Positions 16,768 to 25,368 are shown, numbered from the stretch's first letter. The stretch is 64,000 bases of DNA from DATFVJ01 sp963851085 (GCA_963851085.1 CAWKNX010000023.1:310001-374000), one strand, 5' to 3'. Notes: generated by a model from the sequence alone, not told the origin. A program made the numbers and translations.

Positions 16768-17919
16768 CTACCCGGTCCTGGACGTCGCGGCCAGCGCGAG
16801 TTCGGCGAGTGCGTCCTTCGCCGCGGCGGTGACCGGCGCGTCGGTGAGCGCCGTGAGCGCCTCGGACACGTAGCGCTCGATCAGTTCCTCGCACGCGCGC
16901 AGCGCCCCGGCGCCGCGAATGATCTCCTGAGCCTCGGTCACGCCCGCCTGATCGAGGCCTGGATCCCCGAGCCGCCGGGCGAGCGCTGCCACCTGCGCCG
17001 GTCCTGCCTTGGCGAACGCGATGGCGACGAGCACGGTCCGCTTGCCCTCGCGCAGGTCATCGCCGGCCGGCTTGCCGGTCTGCGCAGGGTCGCCGAACAC
17101 CCCGAGGACGTCGTCGCGGAGCTGGAACGCGATGCCGAGCGGCAGCCCGTAGCTCGTGTAGGCGCTCACGACGTCGGCCGGGGCTCCGGCGAGCGCGGCG
17201 CCGAGATGCAGGGGCCGCTCGACGGTGTATTTCGCTGACTTGTAGTTCGCGACGCGCAACGCGGACTCCACCGTGCCGCCGCCGCTGACCTGCTCGAGCA
17301 GATCGAGATACTGCCCGGCCATCACCTCGGTCCGCATCACGGAGAGCACCCGGTGCCCCCGCTCGACCGCTTCGGCGCGCAAGCCACTCGCATGGAACAT
17401 CTCGTCGGTCCAGGACAGCAGCAGATCGCCCATCAAGATGGCGGCGCCGACACCGAACGAGTCCGCAGACCCGTGCCAGCCCGCCTCGAGGTGCCTGGCC
17501 GCGAAACGCCGGTGCAGCGAGGGACGGCCCCGCCTGGTGTCGCTGCCATCCATCACGTCGTCATGCACGAGCGCACTTGCGTGCAGGAGTTCAAGTGCGG
17601 CCGCGGCGGTGATGATTTCGGGGCAGTCGCTGCCGCCTGCGCCGCGCCATCCCCAGTAACAGAACGCGGGCCGCAGCCGCTTACCCCCGGCGAGCAGCGC
17701 CTCGATCGCGGTCAGGCCGGGCAGAAGCTCGTCGCCGACCGCGAGCAGCACCGGGCGCTGCTGCCGCGTGAACCGCTCAAGCGCCTGCCCCACCTCGTTC
17801 CTGATCCGCTCGAGCCCGGCCCCGCCGGGCCCGGTCCCCCCGTGCCCGGCCCCGCGGTCAGCGGCCGGTGGGTAACCCTGTGGCTGGCGCGACGGGTGGT
17901 CCGCGGGCGGGAATGCCAT
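16768..17919 (-). CDS. idsA: Polyprenyl (geranylgeranyl-type) diphosphate synthase
   Basis: Condenses isopentenyl diphosphate onto allylic diphosphates. 383 residues. It has GGKRLRPAF, the first Asp-rich motif HDDVMDGSDTRRG with the basic RRG after it, KSAKYTVERP, and the second Asp-rich motif FQLRDDVLGVFGD followed by GKPAGDDLREGKRT. Product length cannot be read securely. The N-terminal ~35 residues are a low-complexity Pro/Gly extension. It is divergent from metF, as idsA2 and the metF-like gene are neighbours in M. tuberculosis. Confidence 0.92.
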   Translation of the reverse strand: MAFPPADHPSRQPQGYPPAADRGAGHGGTGPGGAGLERIRNEVGQALERFTRQQRPVLLAVGDELLPGLTAIEALLAGGKRLRPAFCYWGWRGAGGSDCPEIITAAAALELLHASALVHDDVMDGSDTRRGRPSLHRRFAARHLEAGWHGSADSFGVGAAILMGDLLLSWTDEMFHASGLRAEAVERGHRVLSVMRTEVMAGQYLDLLEQVSGGGTVESALRVANYKSAKYTVERPLHLGAALAGAPADVVSAYTSYGLPLGIAFQLRDDVLGVFGDPAQTGKPAGDDLREGKRTVLVAIAFAKAGPAQVAALARRLGDPGLDQAGVTEAQEIIRGAGALRACEELIERYVSEALTALTDAPVTAAAKDALAELALAATSRTG

Positions 17920-18010
17920 GGTCGCGAGGCTAGTGCGCGACTTGCACTTGGGCGAGGCGCCCGCACGGCCGCGTTAGCGCGCCAGCCAGGGTCACGGCTA
18001 GCCTTGCCGC

Positions 18011-18934
18011 ATGGTGCTCGAAACGAATCGACGTACTGTCACGATACGTGAGCTACTCGCGGGGGGCGCAGAGTCCTACTCGTTCGAGTTCATGCCGCCC
18101 AAGACCGAGGATGCCGAACGGCAGTTGTGGCGTGCCATCAGGCAGCTTGAGGCGCTCGCGCCGACGTTCGTTTCCGTGACATACGGTGCCGGCGGCTCCA
18201 CCAGGGACCGCACCGTGCGGGTGACCGGCCGGATCGCGGCCGAGACAACGCTGACCCCGGTCGGGCACTTCACCGCGGTGAACCACTCGGTAGCCGAACT
18301 ACGGCACGTCATCGGCTCATATGCCGCCGAGGGCGTGCGCAATGTTCTCGCGCTCCGTGGTGACCCGCCTGGTGACCCCAACGCGGAGTGGGTGCCGCAC
18401 CCGCAGGGTCTGCGGTATGCCGAGGACCTCGTCCGGCTGGTCAGGGCGTCAGGTGATTTCTGCGTCGGTGTGGCCGCGTTTCCTGAAAAGCACCTCCGAT
18501 CGCCCGACTTCGAGACCGATGTCGCCTACTTCGTGCGCAAGTGCCGCGCGGGCGCCGACTTCGCGATCACCCAGATGTTCTTCTACGTCGCTGACTACCT
18601 GCGGCTGCGCGACCGGGTCGCCGCCCTCGGCTGTGACGTCCCGATCATCGCGGGCATCATGCCAATCACCAATGTGCGGATGATCGAGAGGGCCGTGGAG
18701 CTGTCCGGCGCAAAGTTTCCGCCCGATCTAGCCGAACGGCTTCGTGGGGTGGCGCATGATGCGGCAGCCGTCAGGGAAATTGGGGTGGAGTACGCGGCGA
18801 ATATGTGCCAGCGACTGCTCGACGAGGGCGCTCCAGGCCTGCACTTCTACACACTCAACCGGTCGAGCGCGACGCGGGAGATCTACCAGTTGCTCGGCCT
18901 CAGGGCGCGGGCGCTCCGGCGCGCGTCAGCCTGA
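18011..18934 (+). CDS. metF: 5,10-methylenetetrahydrofolate reductase
   Basis: Supplies 5-methyltetrahydrofolate for methionine synthesis. 307-residue TIM barrel, the bacterial MetF length. Motifs are YSFEFMPPKTEDAERQLW, VSVTYGAGGSTRDRT, NVLALRGDPPGDP, DFAITQMFFYVADYLR and PIIAGIMPI. ATG 18011 is 91 bp from the divergent prenyl synthase start. Its last 9 nt overlap the convergent GNAT gene. Confidence 0.95.
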   Translation: MVLETNRRTVTIRELLAGGAESYSFEFMPPKTEDAERQLWRAIRQLEALAPTFVSVTYGAGGSTRDRTVRVTGRIAAETTLTPVGHFTAVNHSVAELRHVIGSYAAEGVRNVLALRGDPPGDPNAEWVPHPQGLRYAEDLVRLVRASGDFCVGVAAFPEKHLRSPDFETDVAYFVRKCRAGADFAITQMFFYVADYLRLRDRVAALGCDVPIIAGIMPITNVRMIERAVELSGAKFPPDLAERLRGVAHDAAAVREIGVEYAANMCQRLLDEGAPGLHFYTLNRSSATREIYQLLGLRARALRRASA

Positions 18935-19492
18935 CGCCAGGGGCAGCGGCGCCCCCATCACCGCGTACCGGTCCGGACCGCCAGGAAAGCAGAAGTGGGT
19001 GAGCAGGTCGGTGAAGCCGAGCGTGCGGTAAAGGTGCCGTGCGGGCGAGGCGGCGTCACGGGTGGACAGCACGGCGGTGCGCTCGGCGCGGCCGGCGGTG
19101 AGCCTGAGCAGCATCCGGCGGCCCACGCCGTGGCCCTGATAGTCGGGGTGCACGTGTACCTCGCCAATCTCGAAAGAGTTGGCAAGCCAGGCGCTGGAAA
19201 GCGCCGTTCCAGCGGTCGCGGCGACAGCAGTGTCGACGAGATCGTGCCACCATTGGCCGGTCGCGCCGTGGAAGCCGTACGCGAAGCCGATGATCGAATC
19301 GGGCCCCGCGCCGCTGGTCGCTGCGATGCCGCGGAAGCGGGGGTAGCCGAGATGCCGGTCCATGATCGCCCGTCTGCCCGGCAACTGGAAGGCCGGGGTG
19401 TTCATCGCGGCCGCGTACACCGCCAGACACGGGTCAAGTGCACCTGCGAAGGCGGCCGCGTCCAATTCCAGCCACCCGAATTGTGGAGCCAC
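18926..19492 (-). CDS. GNAT-family N-acetyltransferase
   Basis: 188 residues of GNAT fold. The acetyl-CoA loop is EVHVHPDYQGHGVGRRMLLRLT, preceded by IIGFAYGFHG and followed by YRTLGFTDL. The substrate is unknown. It starts at GTG 19490-19492 and ends inside the 3' end of metF (convergent). Confidence 0.85.
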   Translation of the reverse strand: MAPQFGWLELDAAAFAGALDPCLAVYAAAMNTPAFQLPGRRAIMDRHLGYPRFRGIAATSGAGPDSIIGFAYGFHGATGQWWHDLVDTAVAATAGTALSSAWLANSFEIGEVHVHPDYQGHGVGRRMLLRLTAGRAERTAVLSTRDAASPARHLYRTLGFTDLLTHFCFPGGPDRYAVMGAPLPLASG

Positions 19493-19566
19493 CCAGCCAG
19501 CCTACAGAGACGATCAGGTGGCTCTGGGCCGGCGTCTCGCCAGTCGGGTCTATGGGATCTCGCAGT

Positions 19567-19634
19567 GCCAGGATGAGCCGGGCGCCAGGATGAGCCGGGC
19601 GCCAGGATGAGCCGGGCGCCAGGATCAGCCGAGT
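19567..19634. repeat. 17-bp tandem repeat, four copies
   Basis: Four units of GCCAGGATGAGCCGGGC, the last with three changes, fill the gap before the second kinase gene and run over its stop codon. The repeat has no coding role except in the terminal codons. Confidence 0.85.
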
Positions 19635-22084
19635 GCCACGGCGAACAGGTGCAGGCACGGCACGCCAATCGCTGGTGCCGATCCCGCGGGCAGCGTCACC
19701 GCGGCGACGGCGCTGCCCTGCTGCAGCGGTATCGCCGCGAAAAAGACCGCCACCGGCGGGCCCGTCAGCGGCGGCTGGCCGGGGGGACCGTTGGCTTGCG
19801 GGGTGGTCACGGCGATTTCGTCTTGGCCCGCGGTCGCCTGGTTGCTCCACCAGTCGTCCATGACCAGGTGGAACGCCTGCTGCGTGCCGTTCTGGTAGAA
19901 GATCACCCCGTCGCCTCCGGTGCCGCCGAAATCCGACGCGCCGAGAAACGCCAGATGTGCCCCGGTGGCGGAGATGAGGAAGGTCTGGCCCTGTGCGGCG
20001 ACGTTGTCGGGCGCGCCAGGCGATGAGTCCGGCCAGGCGAAGGAGATGCCGTCGTGCGTCACTTGCCCGCCCGGCAGGTAGCCGGCCGCCGCGAGGGCCT
20101 CAGCCTGGTAGCTCTGGCCGGTTCCGTCCAGGTTCGCCGCCGCGCCGTCCGTCTGCGGCGCGATACCCAGGTTGTTGAACGCCTGGCTGAATGACGCGTA
20201 GGGGACCACGGCGCTGCCATTGACGGGTGCGGCAGTGCAGGAGGCGGCCGCCGCGCAGGTGGCGGTGCCGACGAGGTTGAAGCCGCCGGGCTGTGTGGCG
20301 GCGGGAATGCTGATTCTCCAGGTGACGGTGGCCTTGCCGCCGGCCGGGACGGATCCAACCGCTGGCGGCGACTCGGGCGTGACCGTCCAGCCCTGCGGTG
20401 CGGAAAGGCTGAGGGCCGCGCTCGTGACCCGTTGCTGGGTGCCGTTGAGCAGGGTCTCCGCCAGCCGGACCGTCGTGCCGGCTGGTGCGAGGACAGGAGG
20501 CGGCGGCTGAGCCTGGCCGGGGTTCTGCTGGGTCCCCACGGCTATCTCCCACGCGGTGGCGGGTAACGAGCTCGGCGGCAGTGACGGCGGCGCCGCTGTG
20601 GGACTGCCGCGGTTCGTGTGCACGGCGATCGCCTCGGTCCGCTTGGCCGCGTGGCGGGACGCGGACGTGCCAGTGAACGCCACGGTGATCGCGGCTACCG
20701 CGGCAACCGCGGTGATCACCGCCGCGGCAGCCAGCCACCAGCGCCGCCTGCCTTGCGGATGTGCCGGCCAGGGCTCGGTTGTGGGCAATACCTGGGTCGC
20801 CGGCCAGGAGCCGCCGGCGTACCCGTGGGCTGCGCCGGATCCGTCCGGCGCACCGGATCGGTGCACTGACAGGGCCGGTGCCGGGTCCGGCGGGCCAGGT
20901 CCGGTGAGCGGCGGGGCGTGGCGTGGGGCTTGGGCGTGCGGGCCTGGTGTCTGGAGTGGCGGGGCTGGTGTCTGGAGTGGCGGGGCTGGTGTCTGGAGTG
21001 GCGGGGCTGGTGTCTGGAGTGGCGCGCCTGGTGTCTGGAGCAGCGGGGCTGGGGCATGCGAGCCGGGTCCTTGGGCTGGCACGGCCCAGCGGGGTGGCGC
21101 GGATCCGTTGGCAGGCCCGAATGCGTCCGCAGGCCCGAATGCGTCCGCCGCCGCGGCACTGTTGCCCGGCGCCAACCCGCCCGATGCGACGCTTCCACGG
21201 AGCGGCCCCGAGTGGCCAGGCAGCCCGGGCTCCGGCTTGCCGCCGGTGTCGGTCCCGAGCGCGTGGCGCCCTCGTCTGGTGCATTCGCGCAGCATCGCAC
21301 CGAACGCCAGCGCTGACGCGGGCCTCAGCGCTGGATCCTTCTCCAGCGCTCGCATGCAGCATTGGGCCAGCACGGCCGGCACGTCGCTGGGCAAGGGCGG
21401 CACCGGGTCGTGGGCATGGGCGGACACGAGCTGGACGGGATCACTTGAGGTGAACGGCGGTATTCCGGCCAGCATCTGATAGAGGACAACCGCTAGGGAG
21501 TAAACGTCGGACGCCTGCGTCGCCGGGCGCCCAGAGCAGCGCTCCGGAGCCAGATAGGTGGCACTTCCGACCAGTGTCCCTGTCGCGGTCAACCGGTCGT
21601 CTCCTGCACCAAGCGCGATCCCGAAGTCGACCAGTTTCGCGCCCTGCCCGGTGAGGATGACGTTGCCGGGTTTGACGTCGCGGTGGATCACACCAGCCTG
21701 ATGGGCGGCGTGCAGCCCCTCGGCCACCTGGGCTGCGATCTCGGCCGCATCGGTGGCGGGCAGCTGGCTGACCCTGGCGATCCGGCTCTGCAGCGTTTCG
21801 CCGGTCAGGAACTCCATGGCCATGTAGGCGCGGCCGTTCTCCTCGCCGTAGTCGTAGACACCGCCGAGACAGGGGTGGGCGAGCCGGGCGAGTACCCGGG
21901 CCTCGCGGCGGAGCCGCTCGCTCGCGTCCGGATCGTCGTGCACCTGCAGTGCCAGGATCTTGATCGCGACCGCACGGTCGAGCACCACGTCGACGGCACG
22001 CCAAACCGTGCCCATTCCGCCGCGCCCGATGGGCTCGCCGAGGCGGTAGCGGCCGCCGAGCAACGATCCCGCCTGCCCGGTCAC
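19625..22084 (-). CDS. Ser/Thr protein kinase with NEW3-like and beta-sandwich extracellular domains
   Basis: 819-residue transmembrane kinase. The kinase domain (about 10-265) shows GRGGMGTVW, VAIKIL, HRDVKPGNV, DFGIAL and APERCSG. A low-complexity linker with repeated LQTPAPP follows, then a membrane helix near residues 447-470. Outside the cell lies a segment (GTTVRLAETLLNGTQQRV..) like the NEW3 domain found beside carbohydrate-binding modules. The C-terminus resembles the FNNLGIAPQTDGAAANLDG..SYQAEALAAAG beta-sandwich found in secreted actinobacterial glycosidases. A glycan-sensing kinase is an inference. GTG 22082-22084 has GGGAGG about 9 nt upstream and is preferred over TTG 22093. Confidence 0.9.
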   Translation of the reverse strand: MTGQAGSLLGGRYRLGEPIGRGGMGTVWRAVDVVLDRAVAIKILALQVHDDPDASERLRREARVLARLAHPCLGGVYDYGEENGRAYMAMEFLTGETLQSRIARVSQLPATDAAEIAAQVAEGLHAAHQAGVIHRDVKPGNVILTGQGAKLVDFGIALGAGDDRLTATGTLVGSATYLAPERCSGRPATQASDVYSLAVVLYQMLAGIPPFTSSDPVQLVSAHAHDPVPPLPSDVPAVLAQCCMRALEKDPALRPASALAFGAMLRECTRRGRHALGTDTGGKPEPGLPGHSGPLRGSVASGGLAPGNSAAAADAFGPADAFGPANGSAPPRWAVPAQGPGSHAPAPLLQTPGAPLQTPAPPLQTPAPPLQTPAPPLQTPGPHAQAPRHAPPLTGPGPPDPAPALSVHRSGAPDGSGAAHGYAGGSWPATQVLPTTEPWPAHPQGRRRWWLAAAAVITAVAAVAAITVAFTGTSASRHAAKRTEAIAVHTNRGSPTAAPPSLPPSSLPATAWEIAVGTQQNPGQAQPPPPVLAPAGTTVRLAETLLNGTQQRVTSAALSLSAPQGWTVTPESPPAVGSVPAGGKATVTWRISIPAATQPGGFNLVGTATCAAAASCTAAPVNGSAVVPYASFSQAFNNLGIAPQTDGAAANLDGTGQSYQAEALAAAGYLPGGQVTHDGISFAWPDSSPGAPDNVAAQGQTFLISATGAHLAFLGASDFGGTGGDGVIFYQNGTQQAFHLVMDDWWSNQATAGQDEIAVTTPQANGPPGQPPLTGPPVAVFFAAIPLQQGSAVAAVTLPAGSAPAIGVPCLHLFAVALG

Positions 22085-22256
22085 ACGAGTCAACCTCCCA
22101 CGACGGCCCCATACCGCTCCATTCAGAGGTCATGACATCAGATCCGATGGCGGTTCACGTCGTGATTGCGCCGGCCAGTACGCGGACTTGTGCTGACCGG
22201 CCCGGCTCCGGCCATGGAGCGCGCGCACGCGGATTTGTCACACCCCCCGAGTAGCT

Positions 22257-22272
22257 TCGAACATGTGTCCGG
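22257..22272. promoter_or_regulatory. Degenerate LexA-like half box
   Basis: TCGAACATGTGTCCGG keeps the left half-site TCGAAC and spacing of the SOS box, but the right half matches at only four of six positions. It lies 18 bp upstream of a perfect box. Confidence 0.4.
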
Positions 22273-22290
22273 TACCGGCTGGACATCTCA

Positions 22291-22306
22291 TCGAACTCGT
22301 GTTCGA
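22291..22306. promoter_or_regulatory. LexA (SOS) box
   Basis: TCGAACTCGTGTTCGA is a perfect inverted repeat TCGAAC-N4-GTTCGA and matches the actinobacterial LexA consensus CGAAC-N4-GTTCG. It lies 125 bp before the HEPN-family ATG and 207 bp from the divergent kinase start, so the HEPN gene is the more likely target. SOS control is inferred. Confidence 0.75.
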
Positions 22307-22431
22307 ATGAGAGCCAGCGGAGCCGTACGGTGGCCTCAAGACCCCCGAGGTGGCCGTACGCGGCCAGGCGCGGCGAGGGGAAGCGCCTCGCCTGGCCACC
22401 GCTTCGCCCAAGTGCCAGGGAGGTAGCAGCG

Positions 22432-22854
22432 ATGAACGCAATCACGGCAGCGGTGCGCGCGGAGCGGCCCCCGGTGGCGCCGTCGATCATGACGCTGCTC
22501 GAATCAGCGCGCCACGGTCTCGCGGCGGCGGCCGCGGAACCCGCGCCTGCCACCAGGTACGTGGCCGCTCATCTGGCAGCCCTGCGCGCGGCTGCTGCGG
22601 TGGTTTCCGCGCGGGCCGAGCCCAGCGGCGGCATGCGCCGACGCGGGCCACGCAGCGTCTGGGAACTTCTACCGCGTGTGGCGCCCGCGCTTGCGGAATG
22701 GGCGGCCTTCTTCGCCGCTGGCGCGGCCAAACGTGCCGCTGCGGAGGCGGGTCTGCCACGGGCGGTCAGCGCACGCGAGGCGGATGATCTGCTCCGCGAT
22801 TCCGAGACCTTCCTCGGGTTGGTCGAAGAGGCTCTCGGGGTGCTCGCGGCCTGA
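22432..22854 (+). CDS. SAV_6107-like HEPN domain protein
   Basis: 140-residue all-helical protein. MNAITAAVRAERPPV..IMTLLESARHGLAAAA, then RYVAAHLAALRAAAAVV and a C-terminal AREADDLLRDSETFLGLVEEAL match the SAV_6107-type HEPN family of Actinobacteria. An R-x4-H pattern (RYVAAH) is present, but whether it is the HEPN RNase site is unclear. ATG 22432 follows AGGGAGG and is preferred over upstream starts. The LexA box upstream suggests DNA-damage induction; biochemical function is unknown. Confidence 0.8.
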   Translation: MNAITAAVRAERPPVAPSIMTLLESARHGLAAAAAEPAPATRYVAAHLAALRAAAAVVSARAEPSGGMRRRGPRSVWELLPRVAPALAEWAAFFAAGAAKRAAAEAGLPRAVSAREADDLLRDSETFLGLVEEALGVLAA

Positions 22855-22905
22855 CCGGGTCGGTGAATGTCGTCCCAGTGATCCGTACGTGAGGCAACCG
22901 CAGCG

Positions 22906-22935
22906 GCGCTGCGCATGGCCGGCCATGCGCAGCGC
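22906..22935. repeat. 30-bp perfect palindrome
   Basis: GCGCTGCGCATGGCC is followed directly by its reverse complement, 51 bp after the HEPN gene stop and at the start of the 138-bp array. Its right arm is the CATGCGCAGCGC start of the repeat unit. It may act as a terminator or as the origin of the array. Confidence 0.6.
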
Positions 22936-23690
22936 TGGCCCGCCGTCCCGCCCACGTGCGGCGCTGACCCCCGTCCTGGCCGTGACCATCAGCCGGACCG
23001 TCATCTGCGTCGCTGGCCCGCGCCGTCCCGGCCATGTCCCACGCCGTCCCGCCGACCCGGCCATGCGCAGCGCTGGCCCGCCGTCCCGCCCACGTGCGGC
23101 GCTGACCCCCGTCCTGGCCGTGACCATCAGCCGGACCGTCATCTGCGTCGCTGGCCCGCGCCGTCCCGGCCATGTCCCACGCCGTCCCGCCGACCCGGCC
23201 ATGCGCAGCGCTGGCCCGCCGTCCCGCCCACGTGCGGCGCTGACCCCCGTCCTGGCCGTGACCATCAGCCGGACCGTCATCTGCGTCGCTGGCCCGCGCC
23301 GTCCCGGCCATGTCCCACGCCGTCCCGCCGACCCGGCCATGCGCAGCGCTGGCCCGCCGTCCCGCCCACGCGCGGCGCTGACCCCCGTCCTGGCCGTGAC
23401 CATCAGCCGGACCGTCATCTGCGTCGCTGGCCCGCGCCGTCCCGGCCATGTCCCACGCCGTCCCGTCTACGCGCAGTGCCGGCCCGCCGTCCCGGCCACG
23501 TGCGGCGCTGACCCCCGTCCTGGCCGTGACCATCAGCCGGACCGTCATCTGCGTCGCTGGCCCGCGCCGTCCCGGCCATGTCCCACGCCGTCCCGCCGAC
23601 CCGGCCATGCGCAGCGCTGGCCCGCCGTCCCGCCCACGCGCGGCGCTGACCCCGTCCCGGCTATGTGCAGCGCTGGCGCGCCATCCCGAG
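22921..23690. repeat. 138-bp tandem repeat array, about 5.5 copies
   Basis: The unit opening CATGCGCAGCGCTGGCCCGC begins at 22924, 23062, 23200 and 23338 (exact 138-bp steps). A diverged, about 8-bp shorter copy follows, then another at 23606. The first four copies are nearly identical. Because 138 is divisible by three and the sequence is GC-rich, long frames stay open on both strands and encode a 46-residue repeat; no ribosome site or family motif supports translation. Confidence 0.92.
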
Positions 23691-24490
23691 ACAATAAAGG
23701 TGCGGGCCTCTTGGCGCGGCGTCGTTTATGGCTGTCGTGGCGCGCATCCGAGCGATGCCTGTGTGCGCGCGTGCCGCGCGAATCAGGCCACCCGGCCGCG
23801 ACCTCGCGGGGGGTCTGCACGGGATAGCGTTGGTTTGGCCGGGTGTGCCGGCCGCGTGCTGTGGGCTGGATCAGTGGGCCGGGTCTGTGGCCGGGTCTGC
23901 GCGGGGCCGGATGTGCCGACCTGGGGTGCGCTGTGGGCTGGGCGGGTGCGCTGGGCGCTGGCGTGGGCCGAGCCTTCGGGCTGGGCATGGCGCGAGTAGG
24001 CCGTGCACGCGTACGTACTAAGGGATCGGCTCAGCGATCGGCTCAGCAAGGACCTTGAGCTCATGATCGCGGTAACTTGTCCGCGAATACCGCAGAAAAA
24101 ATACCGCGATCATGTATCCGGACAGGGGGGAGGCGCACGCCTTCTGCGCCGAACCGACAGTCAAGACAAATCGGGCGTGAGCCGTGCAGGCCGGACGCTA
24201 CCCGGAATCTATTCGGGCCGTAGGCCCGGGACGCATGGCCAGTCCGGCGACACGGCCGACTCGGGACGACCTTCCGTCACACGCGCCCCATTTGACTGAT
24301 GCGGGCACCGACCGGCGGCGACCTACCTCGTGCGTGACCGGCGTGGGGCTGGCCTGGTGCAGGTGCCGGGCGCGTGGGGCTGGCCCGGTGGGGCCCCGGC
24401 TGGCGTCAAGGCTGACCCGATGCGGCGCCGACCGCAGCGGCGCCGACCTGTTGCGGGCAGCAGCCAGGCGTGGGCTGCCGGGCCCCGAAC
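23691..24490. other. Gene-free region downstream of the 138-bp array
   Basis: 800 bp without a supported gene. It includes a G/T-rich stretch (23840-24000) of repeated GGGCCGGGT/GTGGGCTGG words, a duplicated GATCGGCTCAGC (24024-24050) and the palindromic element at 24062-24114. The rest, up to the bldD stop, is featureless GC-rich sequence. Confidence 0.55.
24062..24114. mobile_element. Palindromic MITE-like element, copy 2
   Basis: CATGATCGCGGTA (24062-24074) and TACCGCGATCATG (24102-24114) are perfect 13-bp arms around a 27-bp spacer. The arms match the element at 2775-2831 and the right terminus of the pyrC-carA element. The spacer differs from that of copy 1. Confidence 0.6.
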
Positions 24491-24985
24491 TCAGAAGGCC
24501 TCGACGGCGCGGCGCGCCTCGGCGTCGAGTACGCCCCAGCTGATCAGTTCTTCGGTCAGGTCGGTCGGGGACTTGTCGTAGATGACGGCGAGGGAGCGGA
24601 GGTCCTCCTGGCGGATGGACAGGACCTTGCCGTTGTAGTCGCCTCGCTGGCTCTGGATGGTGGCCACATAGCGGGCGAGCGGGCCAGCCTTGTCCTTCGG
24701 CAGCTCGATCATGCGCTCGAGATCGATGACGAGCTTCGGCGTGGGCGCGAGTGGCGTCGGCGCGGCGTCACCAGGCAGCAGCTCAGACACGGGGACGCCG
24801 TAGAACTCGGCGAGTTCGGCGAGTTTCTGAACGGTAACCGAACGGTCGCCGCGCTCGTACGAGCCGACCACTACCGCCTTCCAGCGGCCGCGGGACTTCT
24901 CCTCGACCCCATGCAGGGACAGGCCTTGCTGGGTGCGGATGGCGCGCAGCCGCGCGCCCAGTGCCTTTGCGTACTCAGATGGCAT
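24491..24985 (-). CDS. bldD: Developmental regulator BldD
   Basis: 164-residue regulator that, when bound to cyclic di-GMP, represses sporulation genes in Streptomyces. The N-terminal XRE helix-turn-helix contains KLGARLRAIRTQQG-type sequence (seen as LGARLRAIRTQQGLSLHGVE) and SRGRWKAVVVGSYERGDR. The C-terminal domain keeps the c-di-GMP signature RGD-x8-RQED in QSRGDYNGKVLSIRQED. ATG 24983-24985 gives MPSEYAKALG, matching Streptomyces BldD. Presence of an intact c-di-GMP motif suggests the same second-messenger control. Confidence 0.96.
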   Translation of the reverse strand: MPSEYAKALGARLRAIRTQQGLSLHGVEEKSRGRWKAVVVGSYERGDRSVTVQKLAELAEFYGVPVSELLPGDAAPTPLAPTPKLVIDLERMIELPKDKAGPLARYVATIQSQRGDYNGKVLSIRQEDLRSLAVIYDKSPTDLTEELISWGVLDAEARRAVEAF

Positions 24986-25007
24986 GTTCTCGGCCCCCCG
25001 GCCAGTC

Positions 25008-25038
25008 GTCACTTACGGTAATGGTTACGGACAGTGAC
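25008..25038. promoter_or_regulatory. Candidate BldD operator at bldD
   Basis: GTCACT (25008-25013) and AGTGAC (25033-25038) form an inverted repeat around TACGG..TTACGG words, 23-53 bp upstream of the bldD ATG. BldD recognises AGTGA/TCACC-type half-sites and represses its own gene in S. coelicolor, so autoregulation is plausible here. Confidence 0.5.
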
Positions 25039-25348
25039 AGTAAGCCGCGAGCGGGCCCAGGTCAAGCCGAACGGCAAAAACTAGGCGAAGCTTCGCTCTT
25101 TGTCCATGCCGTCCGTAGCCGCCCCGAGGGGCCCGCTCATGCGGGGAAAGCGCTGTGCCGCAAGGGTTCCAGCGGTTTCCGTCCGGCTGCGAGTGTCCCG
25201 TCGGCCAGCCCGATACGGGTAGCGGGCGACAAATATGTCATGAACGTCGCATTCACCGGGTAGCCACCGTCTGGTCCCGCTCACGGTGCGTTGGTCCGGC
25301 GAAGCAGCTCTCGGTCCTGGTACCGTGACGTCGACAGACGTCCTTTAA

Positions 25349-25368
25349 GGCCCGTCCGGAGAGGCGGG
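25349..25368 (+). promoter_or_regulatory. PyrR-binding hairpin in the pyr leader
   Basis: CCCG-TCCGGAGAGG-CGGG (25351-25368) folds into a small stem-loop whose loop fits the PyrR RNA consensus UCCnGnGAGG. It lies directly before the pyrR ribosome site AAAGGAGGT (25369-25377). No terminator or antiterminator is evident, so repression by blocking ribosome entry is likely, as shown for Mycobacterium smegmatis pyr genes. Confidence 0.75.

Larger units (their letters stand above)
22085..22431. other. Divergent intergenic region with SOS box
   Basis: 347 bp between the kinase start (minus) and the HEPN gene (plus). It holds a perfect actinobacterial LexA-type box at 22291-22306 and a weaker one at 22257-22272. 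No gene is supported. Confidence 0.6.

Noticed and set aside
22924..23690. CRISPR array
   Set aside because: Units are 138 bp and head-to-tail without short direct repeats separated by unique spacers; no cas genes are nearby.
22669..23827. Long open frames on both strands over the 138-bp array
   Set aside because: Open because the unit length is a multiple of three and stop codons are rare in GC-rich repeats; products are pure 46-residue repeats without a start site.
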